The position numbers were made by a program, and so were the translations under genes. Below the pieces are notes generated by a model. It ran no database searches. It was not told where the DNA came from and saw only the letters and a list, made by a program, of their open reading frames with translations. Below are positions 45,064-55,215 of a stretch of 64,000 nucleotides of DNA, one piece after another. The stretch is from a bacterium Ga0077546 (lineage in GTDB: Bacteria; Cyanobacteriota; Vampirovibrionia; Obscuribacterales; Obscuribacteraceae): NCBI GenBank assembly GCA_001464165.1, contig LNEX01000485.1:1-64000 (forward strand), given 5' to 3'. Numbering within the stretch: the stretch's first letter is position 1; each line of letters opens with the position of its first letter.

Positions 45064-46317
45064 CTAATAGCCAGGGCCAAGTAGCTGGAAGCCTGCCCAA
45101 CTCTTCAGCGATGGATCTCTCGAAATTGCTGCTAGTTGAGCCTTTCGTAGACCTTGTGCTGGATTGAGACCAGCTTGCTTACTATTGAAGACACTAACAA
45201 GCTCGTCAATACGCTGAGAATCTGGCTGCCACCACAAACTCATCAGTACATTTCGAGCGCCAGCATAGTTCAATCCCCTGCTGAAAATCTTGACAGCATT
45301 ACCACGCACATCTTTGGCGTTAACAGAGCTCGCGCTCCAGACAATAAGGTCAACAGCCATTGGTGTGCCACATAGGCGATCAACAGTTACTTTCCTTCCT
45401 TGATCATCTTTATCACCGAAAATCGGCAACACTGATCTAAGAGGATTATTCTCAATCAATGGCAATTTAGCAGAGAAATGCACCACTGACTTACCTTTCG
45501 ACTGCTCTTCAAGATTTGTCAAACTGGCGTCCTTGCCAGTTAATGTTGTCACCCGCTCAGCGCCAACAGCTGACGTAATCTGTGCAGTCTCGGCCTGCTC
45601 AGAGCCACCACTGGTAGAGCTGGTGGAGGCCACCAACATGCTCAAATCAGCAGTATATTCAGGTGGGCAATCCATTATCACAGACATAGAAGAGGCCATT
45701 GAAAGCAAGTGACTTTCCACGAAGAACTTGCCCTTCTCATCAATAAGGGCAGCAAATGGCAAATTGTAAAGCGGTCCGTCTGGTATAAATACCACCATCT
45801 GTTCTGCTGTCGGCGGCAAGAACTGTCTAACCGAAGCAGGCAACAGCTGATTGTATAGAGCACGAAGAGTTAACTTCTCCCCCTGACTTCCGTCCTCTTC
45901 AGCACCACCTTTAGCACTAGATTCGAGCAATGTCGTCACTTGGTTTTTTAACTTAGTCCTGTTTACAGGTAAGTTGGTCGACGAAATACGACCCAGTGGA
46001 TCAATCGTAAATACCATGGTCGACTCTGGGCCTACCAAATATTCAACCACTGTAGCCTTAGTCTTCTGCACTGCAGCGATGATGTCGGCGGGAGAATTTG
46101 GCACTGGAGCAATTAAGCGAGCCAGCGATCGATTAGAAGTGACGATGGAACGAAACCGTTCCAACCAACTCTGCCATTCCTTCACCAACTTATCTGGAGT
46201 AGCAGATACTTCAGCTGCGTGAATGCGAGCCCGTTGAGTAGTTAGTTCTATATAGACATCGCGATCTTCTGGTTTGACCTGACCACCACGCCGCAGCCAT
46301 TCGCTAATAAAGTTCTC
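45064..46317 (-). pseudogene. CHAT domain protein, C-terminal part; degenerate active site; frameshifted
   Basis: The frame is open for 418 codons and has a recognisable CHAT (caspase-related) peptidase domain in its last ~250 residues: VVHFSAKLPLIENNPLRSVLPI, DLIVWSASSVN, GLNYAGARNVLMSLWWQPDSQ, GLRKAQLAAI and SWAGFQLLGPGY. The catalytic histidine (usual HxxH pattern) is replaced in HFSAK, and the catalytic cysteine (usual SACET) is serine in SASS. It is therefore probably not a protease. Upstream residues (EWLRRGGQVKPEDRDVYIEL) have no proper start and continue the TPR gene at 46304, in another frame. Normally TPR and CHAT parts form one protein. Confidence 0.8.
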
Positions 46318-48019
46318 TTAATCCTTGATTAGCCATTAGTTGAACTAGCGAGGCCGCCATATCTTCACGACTTGTGGGAAAACCAAGACTGTCGGCAGAT
46401 GAGAAATCACCTGCCTGGGGTGAACGGAAATAAGAAACTGCGCTCTTGAGAGACTCTTTAGCCAAGTCTATTTCTTGCCTTGTCAGTTGCAACCTAGCTC
46501 TAAGCAGATAAGACCGCCACAAACAACCGTCATCATTAATGCGCTCGGAGGTACCAACTGCCTTAGTGACGTAGTTTTCGGCCGAGGTCAAATCAGACGC
46601 CTTGAACGCAGTCTCGGCTAAACATTGATAAAGTCGGCCTTTCAACTGCTGTTCTTTAGTATTGGTCAGTATGTTCAAAGCGGCTTCTAAGTGAGTTTTA
46701 GCGTCACGATAAGCTCCATTTCTATATTCAGCACCAGCCATATTCTGCAAAATAATGGCATGCAATTTCGGTGCCTTAGGCTGAATAACAGGCTGAAAAT
46801 CAATTGCCTGCATGAAATAGGCGATCCCTTTTGCTGGTTGACCGTCAAGTGTTTCAAAGACACCAAGAGCATTGGTGGCTTGAGCTTGGTTATATGCATC
46901 AGATTTAGCTTTGAACACAGGCAAGGCCTTAAGTAAATATTGCCGGGCCTGATCAAGATCGCCTGTTGAGGCTAGGCAGTATGCGTAGCCTTGGTCCATA
47001 TTGGCCCGGACCACATCAGAAATGGCTCTAGAATCTAGCTTAGGATAAAGTGCGTAAGCCTGTTCATAAGTTTTACGAGCACTCGAAAATTCATCAGCGG
47101 CATACTGCGCATTGGCCAAGGCCTGCAGGGCAGGCAGTAAGTAGACAACTCCATATTTAGGATTTGAACGCGCCAATGACAAGAGCTTATTTGCTTCTTC
47201 TTGCGCGGCAGTAAACCAGCCCATTTCAATCATGCTGGTGACTGTTGCCACTCTAACCTCGACGGACTTAGATAAATCACCAGCTTGGGCGCTGTAAGTT
47301 GCGCCCTCCTGGAAGAACCTCATAGCCTCTTTGGGTTTGCCAAACTGTAAACAGAGGTTGGCGCAAAGGTACATCACTCGGGCAGCTTCAGCAGGATTGT
47401 TAAGCCCAGATGCAGTCAAGACCTTTAAGGCCGCATCTAACTGCTGTGTGGCCCACACCGGATTGTCTAATCCAAAATAGGCTTGGGCAAGAGCAACTCT
47501 AGCTCTTGCCAACGACTGTTGATCTTGCACACTAGCTAGAACTTCAACAGCGTTCTCACCTAAGTATTTAGCCTTGATCCACGAGCCTTGCTCAACGTAA
47601 CAACGACACATGTTTGTCAGGGCCTTACCTTGGCCCTCGGCATACTTCATCTCTAAGCTCATGCCGTACATCTCTTGCCAAGCAATCAAAGCTTGGTTAA
47701 TCAAATGCTGCTCGAAGAACTTCTCTCCGCGCTTTTCTAGATCTTGGATTTTCTCCATCGACTGTGGAGTCTGAGCCATCTCGGAGATTTTCTCCAGCTC
47801 TTTAATGATGGTCTCACCACCCTTAGACTTATCGGGAAAGAAATTGCCCAATTGCGAATTAGGGTTTGGATTTACCACAGCGGGACTGCTGGAGTTTTGT
47901 CTCACCTGAGTCGTCGAGCCACCGGTGACGCTGCGATCCTGCGCTAGGGCTGACAGAGGGGCACCACACTCGATGCCGGCTACAAGCACGGTACATGCAA
48001 CTGCAATTACTTTTTTCAT
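46304..48019 (-). pseudogene. Secreted TPR protein, N-terminal part of a TPR-CHAT gene (frameshifted)
   Basis: 571 residues. A signal peptide (MKKVIAVACTVLVAGIECGAPLSALAQ) is followed by at least ten TPR-like helical pairs (for example EQHLINQALIAWQEMYG, GKPKEAMRFFQEGATYSAQAG, DLDQARQYLLKALPVFKAKSD, GAYRDAKTHLEAALNIL). It ends LVQLMANQGLRELY and stop. Removing one A from GAAC near 46308 would continue as GLRDFISEWLRRGG into the CHAT frame. I place the start at ATG 48019, where the signal peptide begins, although the frame is open upstream. Confidence 0.75.
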
Positions 48020-48561
48020 TGGCAAATTGTTCTCAAATTTCCTACATAAAACCAGACTTACTGAAGTCTCAAACAGACCCAAAACAAGCAACAGCTCAAA
48101 GTCATCTGTAGACGTCGAGTTGTAGGATAGTCAATTTACACAATTTTTGCCTGTGAAATAAGCAGCTTTCCGTCTCACATGGGCAAAAAATAAGGTTGCC
48201 GAGTGATAGTGAAATTGAGCTAATTGGGAACATCAGCAGTTTTGCCGTCGTCTTCGTCAATTCCATCTACTACCTATGATCACTTTTGCGAAACCGTATT
48301 TGCCTTCAAAACAGATAGACACTAGGCGCAATAAGGATATACAACGAATACTCGAACTTCAAAAAAATTGTCAAAAGTTAGATGCTCTCAGAGGAGTGCC
48401 TATCGAAAAAAATAAATTTAATGGTAGTCTTCTTGTTACTGAGCATTAAGCTCGAAGCACCACTCAAGCATGTATTCCTTTTATTTGAAATTTTATTAGA
48501 AATTTTATTAGAAACATCTGAACGGAAGAAATTCTCTATCACTAGAAGTTAGGAGCTCACG
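48020..48561. other. Intergenic region, no gene seen
   Basis: Lies between the divergent TPR and glycine-zipper genes. Near its right end is a 12-base direct repeat, GAAATTTTATTA at 48487-48498 and 48499-48510, followed by a partial third copy. It is AT-rich and has no convincing coding frame. Confidence 0.4.
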
Positions 48562-49038
48562 ATGAAACTGCAGATTCGTAACGCTACATTGGCCATTCTA
48601 GGCCTAATCACCAGCCAAGCACTTGTGTTCGGTAACATGCCAGCTCAAGCTCAGACTTATTCGGCATCAGTAACAAAGGCACAACCAAGCAAAACGAAAC
48701 AGTTTTTCCAAAAACATGACACTGTACGCAAAGCCACCATAGGTGCTGGCGTAGGCACAGCGGCTGGTGCCGTCACAGGCTTAGTGGCAGGCAAGGGCAT
48801 GGTCAGGGGCGCGGCCATAGGGGCTGGCACCGGTGCTACAGTCGGTGTCATAAACGGCAACAAGACGCTGGCTAAACATCCGATCATGAGAGATATGGCA
48901 ACAGGTACAGCAGCAGCCACAGGTATTACAATGGCAGCAACAAAGGGCCGCGGTGGTGCCAAAACTACAATGAAAGGTGCAGCCCTTGGAGCAGCACTAG
49001 GCCTAGGGGTCGGTCTCTTCAGAGACAAACTCAAGTAG
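48562..49038 (+). CDS. Secreted glycine-zipper protein
   Basis: 158 residues. Signal peptide ending ...NMPAQAQ, then two glycine-zipper stretches with GxxxG spacing: TIGAGVGTAAGAVTGLVAGK and RGAAIGAGTGATVGVING, and a third at the end (KGAALGAALGLGVGLF). Such proteins insert in or associate with the outer membrane. Specific role unknown. AGGAG lies before the ATG. It is separated from glpD by 25 bases and may be co-transcribed with it. Confidence 0.7.
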   Translation: MKLQIRNATLAILGLITSQALVFGNMPAQAQTYSASVTKAQPSKTKQFFQKHDTVRKATIGAGVGTAAGAVTGLVAGKGMVRGAAIGAGTGATVGVINGNKTLAKHPIMRDMATGTAAATGITMAATKGRGGAKTTMKGAALGAALGLGVGLFRDKLK

Positions 49039-49063
49039 ACCAATGAGAATCTAAAAAGGAACT

Positions 49064-49603
49064 ATGAAGAGCAGAAGTCAAGTACTCGCAATTGCAGCTG
49101 AAAGAGAATTTGACCTGGTAATCATCGGAGGCGGTATCGTTGGGGCAGGAGTTGCTCAAGATGCTGCCTCTCGTGGTTTATCAGTATTACTACTCGAAAA
49201 AGATGACTTTGCCTCAGGCACCTCAAGCCGTACGACGAAACTTATCCACGGGGGCTTACGATACCTAGAACAACTTCAGTTTCGTTTGACCCGTGAACTC
49301 TGTCAAGAACGCGGGCTGCTCGAAACCCTTGCACCACATATGGTGAGAGACTTTTCCTTCATGCTACCGATCACCAAAGGCAAGAAATTTTTCGGCCTTA
49401 AAGCTGATGTTGGTTTAACTCTCTATGACCTGCTTTCCATTAATGCCCGAGGGGTGCGCACCCATCAACGCCTCAATCGCAAAGAGACCTTGGGCGCCGC
49501 TCCATCTTTAAATGCATCCTTAGTATCGGGTGGTTTGCGCTTTCATGACTGCATCACCGACGACAGCAGAGTAGTAATGGAAGTGATTAAGTCGGCCTGC
49601 TAA
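49064..49603 (+). pseudogene. glpD: Glycerol-3-phosphate dehydrogenase, N-terminal part before in-frame TAA
   Basis: FAD-binding region of the membrane-associated glycerol-3-phosphate dehydrogenase: FDLVIIGGGIVGAGVAQDAA (dinucleotide loop), KDDFASGTSSRTTKLIHGGLRYLE and LNASLVSGGLRFHDCITDDSR. The frame meets TAA at 49601-49603, directly after VVMEVIKSAC. Downstream codons in the same frame continue the family (FGAIAVNYLEAVDF). A single C/G/A to T change could make this stop (for example CAA or GAA to TAA). Confidence 0.85.
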
Positions 49604-50788
49604 TTTGGAGCAATTGCTGTTAACTACCTTGAAGCCGTAGATTTCAAGATAAAAGACGGCAGAACAGACGCAATAGTTTGCCGCGACCGCTTCAATGGCC
49701 AAGAATTAGTTGTACGCAGCCGCTCTTGCATCAACGCTACCGGAGTTTGGTCAGACATCCTACTGCGGCAGTTAGATCCGACCTGGAGCAGCAAAGTACA
49801 GCCAGCCAAAGGCACTCATATAATGCTGCCCTTATCATGCTTTGAAACCAGCACCGCGCTATTTCTACCCACCAACGATGGCCGCTACGTCTTTGTCGTA
49901 CCATGGCAAAAAGCACTAATGGTCGGCACCACTGACATTGGCTACGACGGCCCGCTAGACAACCCCGTGGCCACTGGCGAAGAAGTAGATTATCTGCTCG
50001 GCATACTTAACTCGTACCGCAAGAGAGGCAATAAAAACAGTCCCGGCGCCCAACTCACCAGAGCCGATGTCATTGCTACTTGGGCCGGCCTCCGCCCGTT
50101 AGTAGGAGGAGAGCATGATGGTAGCAGCAAGAATCAAACAGCAGACAAAGACTCCGAAAAAACTGCCACCATATCTCGTGAGCACTTACTCTTCGAAGGC
50201 CCCTTTGGAGTAATTGGATTAATCGGTGGTAAGTTAACCAACTACCGAATGCTTGCTATTCACGTAGTTGATATGGCACTGAAACAGCTGGTCAATCAAG
50301 ACAGCAAGTATCACGGCTTCAAACTTAGCAAAACAGACAAGATCATGCTGGGAGGCTGGAGCGACAAGTCAGACTTTCTTAATAGCACAGCGCAGATATC
50401 GGCTCAGTCTAGAAAACTCTCGCTAGACCCGGCCACTATCGATCACTTAATTGCTACCTACGGCAAAGACGCCCTCAAAATTATCGAACTGGTCGAACAA
50501 ACCCCAGCTTTGAGTGAGCGAATTTGTCCCGATTTTCCGCCGATAATGGCTGAAGTCCCTTATTGCCTTGACAATGAAATGGCGATTTCGCTAGAAGACA
50601 TTTTGTCACGTCGAATACGCTTAGGCTTCGTGCACCAAGGCCAGTGCCTAGAATCTGCCCCAAAAGTAGCTAAGCTAATTCAGAATCTATCTTATTGGGA
50701 TTCTCAGAGAGCAGCAATCGAACTAGATCAGTTCGAAAAGAGTTTATTGGCCCAGCTGGCACCCGCATCACAACTAGTGCCTGTATAA
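49604..50788 (+). pseudogene. glpD: Glycerol-3-phosphate dehydrogenase, C-terminal part after in-frame TAA
   Basis: Continues in the same frame: SCINATGVWSDILLRQL, VQPAKGTHIMLPLS, FVVPWQKALMVGTTDIGYDGPLDNPV, then RADVIATWAGLRPLVGG and FGVIGLIGGKLTNYRMLA, all typical of GlpD. The C-terminal helical domain follows (EDILSRRIRLGFVHQGQC). GlpD oxidises glycerol-3-phosphate and feeds electrons to quinone. As written the protein would be split; the first ATG after the stop is at 49823. Function depends on whether the stop is real. Confidence 0.85.
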
Positions 50789-50797
50789 CTTTAAGAG

Positions 50798-51880
50798 TTG
50801 AAATTGCCTGCCTCGACCAAAGCTAAATTTACCGCACCGCCCAAAATTGTCGTGATCGGCAAGGTCCCTAACGACCTTGCAAATCGCCTGAGCGCGTTAG
50901 GCACACTCAGCTATTTGGAACGCTCAATGAGCCTAAGCGAAGCCGATATTGTTGCCGCGACCAGCCAAGCCCAAATAATTCTCACCGAGCCGCCAGACCA
51001 GATTACGGCAAGCGTGATTAATGCTTGCCCCGAATTGATCATGATTGCTCAACGAGCGGTAGGCTACGACAATATCAATCTCAAAGACTGTGAAAGCCGG
51101 CCGATTCTTGTCACCAATACTCCAGGAGTGCTTGATAATGCCACCGCAGATTTAGCCTTCGCCTTACTTCTGGCAGCAGGGCGGCGCATTGTTGAAGCCG
51201 ACACCTATGTGCGCACTGGACAATGGCAAGGTTTTGAAAATGATTTGTTGTTAGGCACTGAGATGTATGGTCGCACCATCGGCATAATTGGAATGGGCCG
51301 CATCGGCTCAGCCGTGGCCAGACGTGCCCATGGTTTTGGCATGAATATAATCTACTGCCGCGCCAACGAAACCACTAGCACTGCCGACGACAACAACATC
51401 GCACACGACCAAAAAGATTTGAATTGGCAAGCGCAATTAGGAGCCAAGAGAGTTTCACTCAATACCGTTCTTCGGCAGGCAGACTATATTTCATTACATT
51501 GTCCCCATAACAAGCAGACTGAAAAACTGATTGGCAAAGAACAATTTTCTCTGATGAAAAAGAGCGCCATATTTATCAACACCGCCAGAGGCAAAATAGT
51601 TGATGAAGAGGCACTATCAAACGCCATTGAAAGCCGCCAAATCAGGGGCGCTGGTCTTGACGTCTTCTATCACGAACCAAAAGTTAGCCCCTTTTTGCTC
51701 AAAGCACCCAATGTAGTACTGGCGCCACATATAGGGTCAGCCTCAGAACAAACCCGCCATGCCATGGCCGAACTTGCAGTTATGAGCGTCGAGCTTGCCC
51801 TAGCGGGTAAATTGCCTGCCAACACCTTAAACGCAGAGTTATTTGACCGCTGGCTAAAGAATCAACACTTTATTATGTAG
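50798..51880 (+). CDS. D-isomer-specific 2-hydroxyacid dehydrogenase
   Basis: 360 residues. NAD(P)-binding loop GIIGMGRIGSAVARRA. Catalytic Arg in FINTARGKIVDEEAL, Glu in DVFYHEPK, His in APHIGSASEQTR. Resembles glyoxylate/hydroxypyruvate reductases; the substrate is not readable. A TTG start is used, since no ATG precedes the domain (KIVVIGKVPNDLANRL). An unusual insertion of about 15-20 residues (TTSTADDNNIAHDQKDLNWQ) follows the NAD-binding strand. It begins 9 bases after the glpD stop, so same operon. Confidence 0.85.
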   Translation: MKLPASTKAKFTAPPKIVVIGKVPNDLANRLSALGTLSYLERSMSLSEADIVAATSQAQIILTEPPDQITASVINACPELIMIAQRAVGYDNINLKDCESRPILVTNTPGVLDNATADLAFALLLAAGRRIVEADTYVRTGQWQGFENDLLLGTEMYGRTIGIIGMGRIGSAVARRAHGFGMNIIYCRANETTSTADDNNIAHDQKDLNWQAQLGAKRVSLNTVLRQADYISLHCPHNKQTEKLIGKEQFSLMKKSAIFINTARGKIVDEEALSNAIESRQIRGAGLDVFYHEPKVSPFLLKAPNVVLAPHIGSASEQTRHAMAELAVMSVELALAGKLPANTLNAELFDRWLKNQHFIM

Positions 51881-52349
51881 TTTTGCTTGTGTCCAAGTCG
51901 TCATCATCAAAGGACGTAGTGTCTATAACTTTCTGCTTTACGGTGTTGCGCGATGCCTGCCGATACTTATTAGCTAAACGCGGGATGAACTTGGTTTTAG
52001 AATTAGCACCCCCGGCAGCTTTAACAGAGCTCTCTACCTTCTTAGAGGTTGTCTTCTGCAGCGACTGCTCCGCCTGTGATTCACCCACCATTATGAGGTA
52101 ACTCTCATAACGCGTAAGAGAAACAGGTCGATATGTAATGGCCAGTTCACTCGCTTCGTTGTCGGTAGCATCATCAGAGTCAAGATCAGACTCAACTTCT
52201 TCAACTTCTTCTTCAACTTCTTCTTCATTGTCGCCAAGCAAGTCAGAAAGAGATTCTAAAACAGCACAACCAGCCTCAACCAAGTGCAGGCAATCGGCTC
52301 TCAGGAAACTGTGCTGCGACGTCTCGAGGCTCAGGATGCAAAAACTCAA
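51873..52349 (-). pseudogene. rsgA: RsgA C-terminal zinc region, out of frame
   Basis: Carries what should be the end of RsgA: DCLHLVEAGCAV (the Cys-x-His-x5-Cys part of the zinc site), then, after an acidic insertion with repeated EEEVEEEVEEVE, the family end RYESYL. It overlaps the GTPase part (52276-53172) in another frame. A run of about ten residues, including the first zinc cysteine expected after FPE, is missing at the junction (about 52295-52303), so a deletion plus shift is likely. The tail of ~70 residues is Lys/Ser-rich and unrecognised. Confidence 0.7.
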
Positions 52350-53172
52350 TCAAGTTAAAGCCAGGAGTATCGGCAATCCAAGAAATCTGATCGGTCTGAT
52401 GAGATGAATCACCGATTTTCAGATCATGAGAACCCTCGGGAGCGTCGGAGAGATTTAAATTCAGTCGATAGAGTTCCGAATACGTAGTTGTGTGACGACC
52501 AACTCCAAAGTCATTTTCCATCAAACCGGTCTTCAAATTGAGCCCCGGGCAAAGTTTATTGAGCATGGTCGATTTGCCAACCCCTGACGGGCCCGCGAAT
52601 ACAGAGATTTTACCAGTGAGCAAAGAGGCCAGTTCGGAGAGACCAGCCGAAGTCTTAGCAGAAACAAATATAACAAAGTATCCAAGAGGTTCATAAATAG
52701 ATCTTAAATGATCTAAGTCGTTTTTAGCCCCTAAATCGGCTTTATTGAAGCACAAAATAGGGCGCGAAACTGGCAGTGTGAGCTGAAAGTGGACTATATA
52801 GCGATCTGTCCAGAGGGGGTTCCATTGGGGCTGTTTGACAGCCTGTACAATGACTACCTGGTCTACATTGGCTAGAGATGGTCTTGCGATAAGGCTACGC
52901 CGCTCGAGTATCGTCGTAATGATGGCGCTCTTTTCGGTTAAATCGAGTTCGTTGAGTTCAACTCTGTCACCTGTGACGATTGCCACCCGTTCTTTCTTTA
53001 GGCGCCCTCTGGCCTGGCAGGTGAGCAAAATGTCGGTTGTAGTTCCCGTCTCCGTCTGATCATTTTGATCAGTGTCCAAACTAGTGACATGCACGAGGTA
53101 ACCTCCAGCATGACTTCTAAGAACGGTTCCAACAATCGACAAAACTCTCTCAAACTCCGAGAAACACACCAA
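52276..53172 (-). pseudogene. rsgA: Ribosome small-subunit GTPase RsgA, N-terminal and GTPase part
   Basis: Late 30S assembly GTPase. OB-fold N-terminus (about 10-90), then the circularly permuted GTPase order: CFNKADLG (G4), FVSAKTSAGL (G5), FAGPSGVGKSTMLNKL (G1), FGVGRHTTTYSEL (G2 region), WIADTPGFNLIEF (G3). The frame stops at FPESRLPALG, where the zinc-binding domain should begin; that domain is found out of frame in 51873-52349. Start probably TTG 53172 or GTG 53169. Divergent from typA, another ribosome-associated GTPase. Confidence 0.85.
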
Positions 53173-53254
53173 GCCGCAGTTATCTAAGGATAGCTAAATA
53201 AGGAAAGAACGGCAACAATACAAAACTCTACTCAATAGGCACAGAGAATCGCAC

Positions 53255-55129
53255 ATGAGCACGGCAACCATGACACAAATCAGCAATACTGAAACCAGTG
53301 GAGAAGATATGACCTCCGCTATCACCGGCAAAGAACAATCGACTTGTGAGTTAACTCACATTCGCAACATTGCCATCATCGCCCACGTTGACCACGGCAA
53401 GACTACTCTTGTTGACGGCTTCTTGCGTCAAACTGGAATCTTCCGCGAGAACCAAGAGCTAGTCGAATGCGTCATGGACAGCAACGCCTTAGAGCGTGAA
53501 CGCGGCATCACCATTCTTGCCAAAAACACTGCTGTTACCTATAAAGATCACTTGGTCAATATCGTCGATACACCAGGACACGCAGACTTCGGTGGCGAAG
53601 TTGAACGTATTCTGGGCATGGTTGACGGTTGCCTACTCGTTGTAGATTGCGGCGAAGGCCCAATGCCACAAACTCGCTTTGTCTTGCGCAAAGCCTTAGA
53701 GCGCGGTTTGCGCCCGATTGTAGTGGTCAATAAAGTTGACCGTCCTAACATCGACCCTCACCTAGCTGTAGATAAAGTATTCGATCTCTTCGTCGAACTC
53801 GGCGCCACCGGTGAGCAACTAGACTTCCCTTATATCTTCGCATCTGGTGTCAAAGGCATCGCTATGAAGGACCCCAAAGAAGAAGGGACTGATCTAAAGC
53901 CTCTACTTGACCTCATTCTTGAACATTGCCCACCACCAACCGGTAGCCCTTCTGAGCCGCTACAAATGCAAATCAGCATTTTGGAATACAGCGACTATTT
54001 AGGTCGCATCGGCGTTGGTCGTATCTACAACGGTCGCGTTAAAGCTGGCGAACAAGTTTCGATGATCAAAGAAGATGGCTCAATTGTTAAAGGCAAAATC
54101 GCCAAACTGTTCACCTTCCACGGCCTGAAGAAAGTTGAAGCTGAATCAGCTGAAGCTGGCGAAATCGTAGCAATCGCTGGATTCACTGGCGCCAACGTTG
54201 GCGACACCATCGCTTCACTCGATGCTCCAGTGGCTCTGCACCGCGTCAAAATCGACGAACCGACCATGAAAATGGCGTTCTTGGTTAACGACAGCCCATT
54301 TGCCGGACGAGAGGGTAAATTCGTTACTTCCCGTCAATTGCGCTCACGCCTCTTCCACGAATTAGAAACAAACGTTAGCTTGCGCGTAAATGAAACAGAT
54401 AACACCGATACATTTATCGTCAGCGGTCGTGGAGAACTTCACCTCGGCATTTTGATTGAAACCATGCGTCGTGAAGGTTATGAGTTCCAAGTCTCAAGAC
54501 CAGAAGTTATCTGCAAAGAAATCGACGGCGTCACTAACGAACCATTCGAACGTTTGTTCATCGACGTGCCAGACGATTACACTGGTGCAGTGATGAACGA
54601 AATGGGTCCGCGCAAAGCCGAACTACAGAACATGAATGTAGAAGGCAGCATGGCCTTGCTCGAATTCATCGTGCCAACCAGAGGCATGATTGGCTTCAGA
54701 AGTGAATTCTTGCGTTTGACTAAAGGCAATGGCATCATGAACCATGCTTTCCTTGAATATCGTCCATGGTGCGGTGACATTGCTCGTCAAAGAAACGGGG
54801 CCCTTGTTGCCTGGGAAGAAGGAACGACTACAGCCTATGCCATCGGCAAAGCTGAAGATCGCGGCTTCTTCTTCATTACCCCACAAACACATGTGTATTC
54901 AGGCATGATTGTGGGCGAACACAACCGCTCACAAGATCTAGACATCAACGTCTGCAAGGTCAAACAGCTTACAAACATGCGCTCAGCATCGGCAGAAGTT
55001 CTTTACACACTGCAAGCACCAGTCGAAATGGGCCTCGAGAAATGTCTCGAATACATCCATGATGATGAACTTGTTGAAGTGACACCGCAGTCAGTGCGCA
55101 TGCGCAAACGTCAAATCACTCGCCGATAA
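53255..55129 (+). CDS. typA: Ribosome-associated GTPase TypA/BipA
   Basis: Translational GTPase needed for ribosome assembly or stress adaptation. G1 [14 protein letters not shown] (about residue 43), switch region [14 protein letters not shown]3 [16 protein letters not shown]4 NKVDRP. EF-G-like domains follow, and the TypA C-terminus with [24 protein letters not shown] and [19 protein letters not shown]. 624 residues, slightly long because of a ~30-residue Thr/Ser/Glu-rich start. Well followed by a terminator. Confidence 0.96.
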   Translation: MSTATMTQISNTETSGEDMTSAITGKEQSTCELTHIRNIAIIAHVDHGKTTLVDGFLRQTGIFRENQELVECVMDSNALERERGITILAKNTAVTYKDHLVNIVDTPGHADFGGEVERILGMVDGCLLVVDCGEGPMPQTRFVLRKALERGLRPIVVVNKVDRPNIDPHLAVDKVFDLFVELGATGEQLDFPYIFASGVKGIAMKDPKEEGTDLKPLLDLILEHCPPPTGSPSEPLQMQISILEYSDYLGRIGVGRIYNGRVKAGEQVSMIKEDGSIVKGKIAKLFTFHGLKKVEAESAEAGEIVAIAGFTGANVGDTIASLDAPVALHRVKIDEPTMKMAFLVNDSPFAGREGKFVTSRQLRSRLFHELETNVSLRVNETDNTDTFIVSGRGELHLGILIETMRREGYEFQVSRPEVICKEIDGVTNEPFERLFIDVPDDYTGAVMNEMGPRKAELQNMNVEGSMALLEFIVPTRGMIGFRSEFLRLTKGNGIMNHAFLEYRPWCGDIARQRNGALVAWEEGTTTAYAIGKAEDRGFFFITPQTHVYSGMIVGEHNRSQDLDINVCKVKQLTNMRSASAEVLYTLQAPVEMGLEKCLEYIHDDELVEVTPQSVRMRKRQITRR

Positions 55130-55142
55130 TCTCGACGAATAC

Positions 55143-55189
55143 AAAAAGAAAAGACGCAGTGATGATTGTCACTGCGTCTTTTCTTTTTT
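55143..55189 (+). terminator. Rho-independent terminator of typA
   Basis: A long stem AAAAGAAAAGACGCAGTGA with its complement, ending in CTTTTCTTTTTT, directly after the typA stop. By symmetry it also serves the convergent gene. Confidence 0.9.
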
Positions 55190-55215
55190 GATCAGTTTTC
55201 TCTATTGATTGCGAG

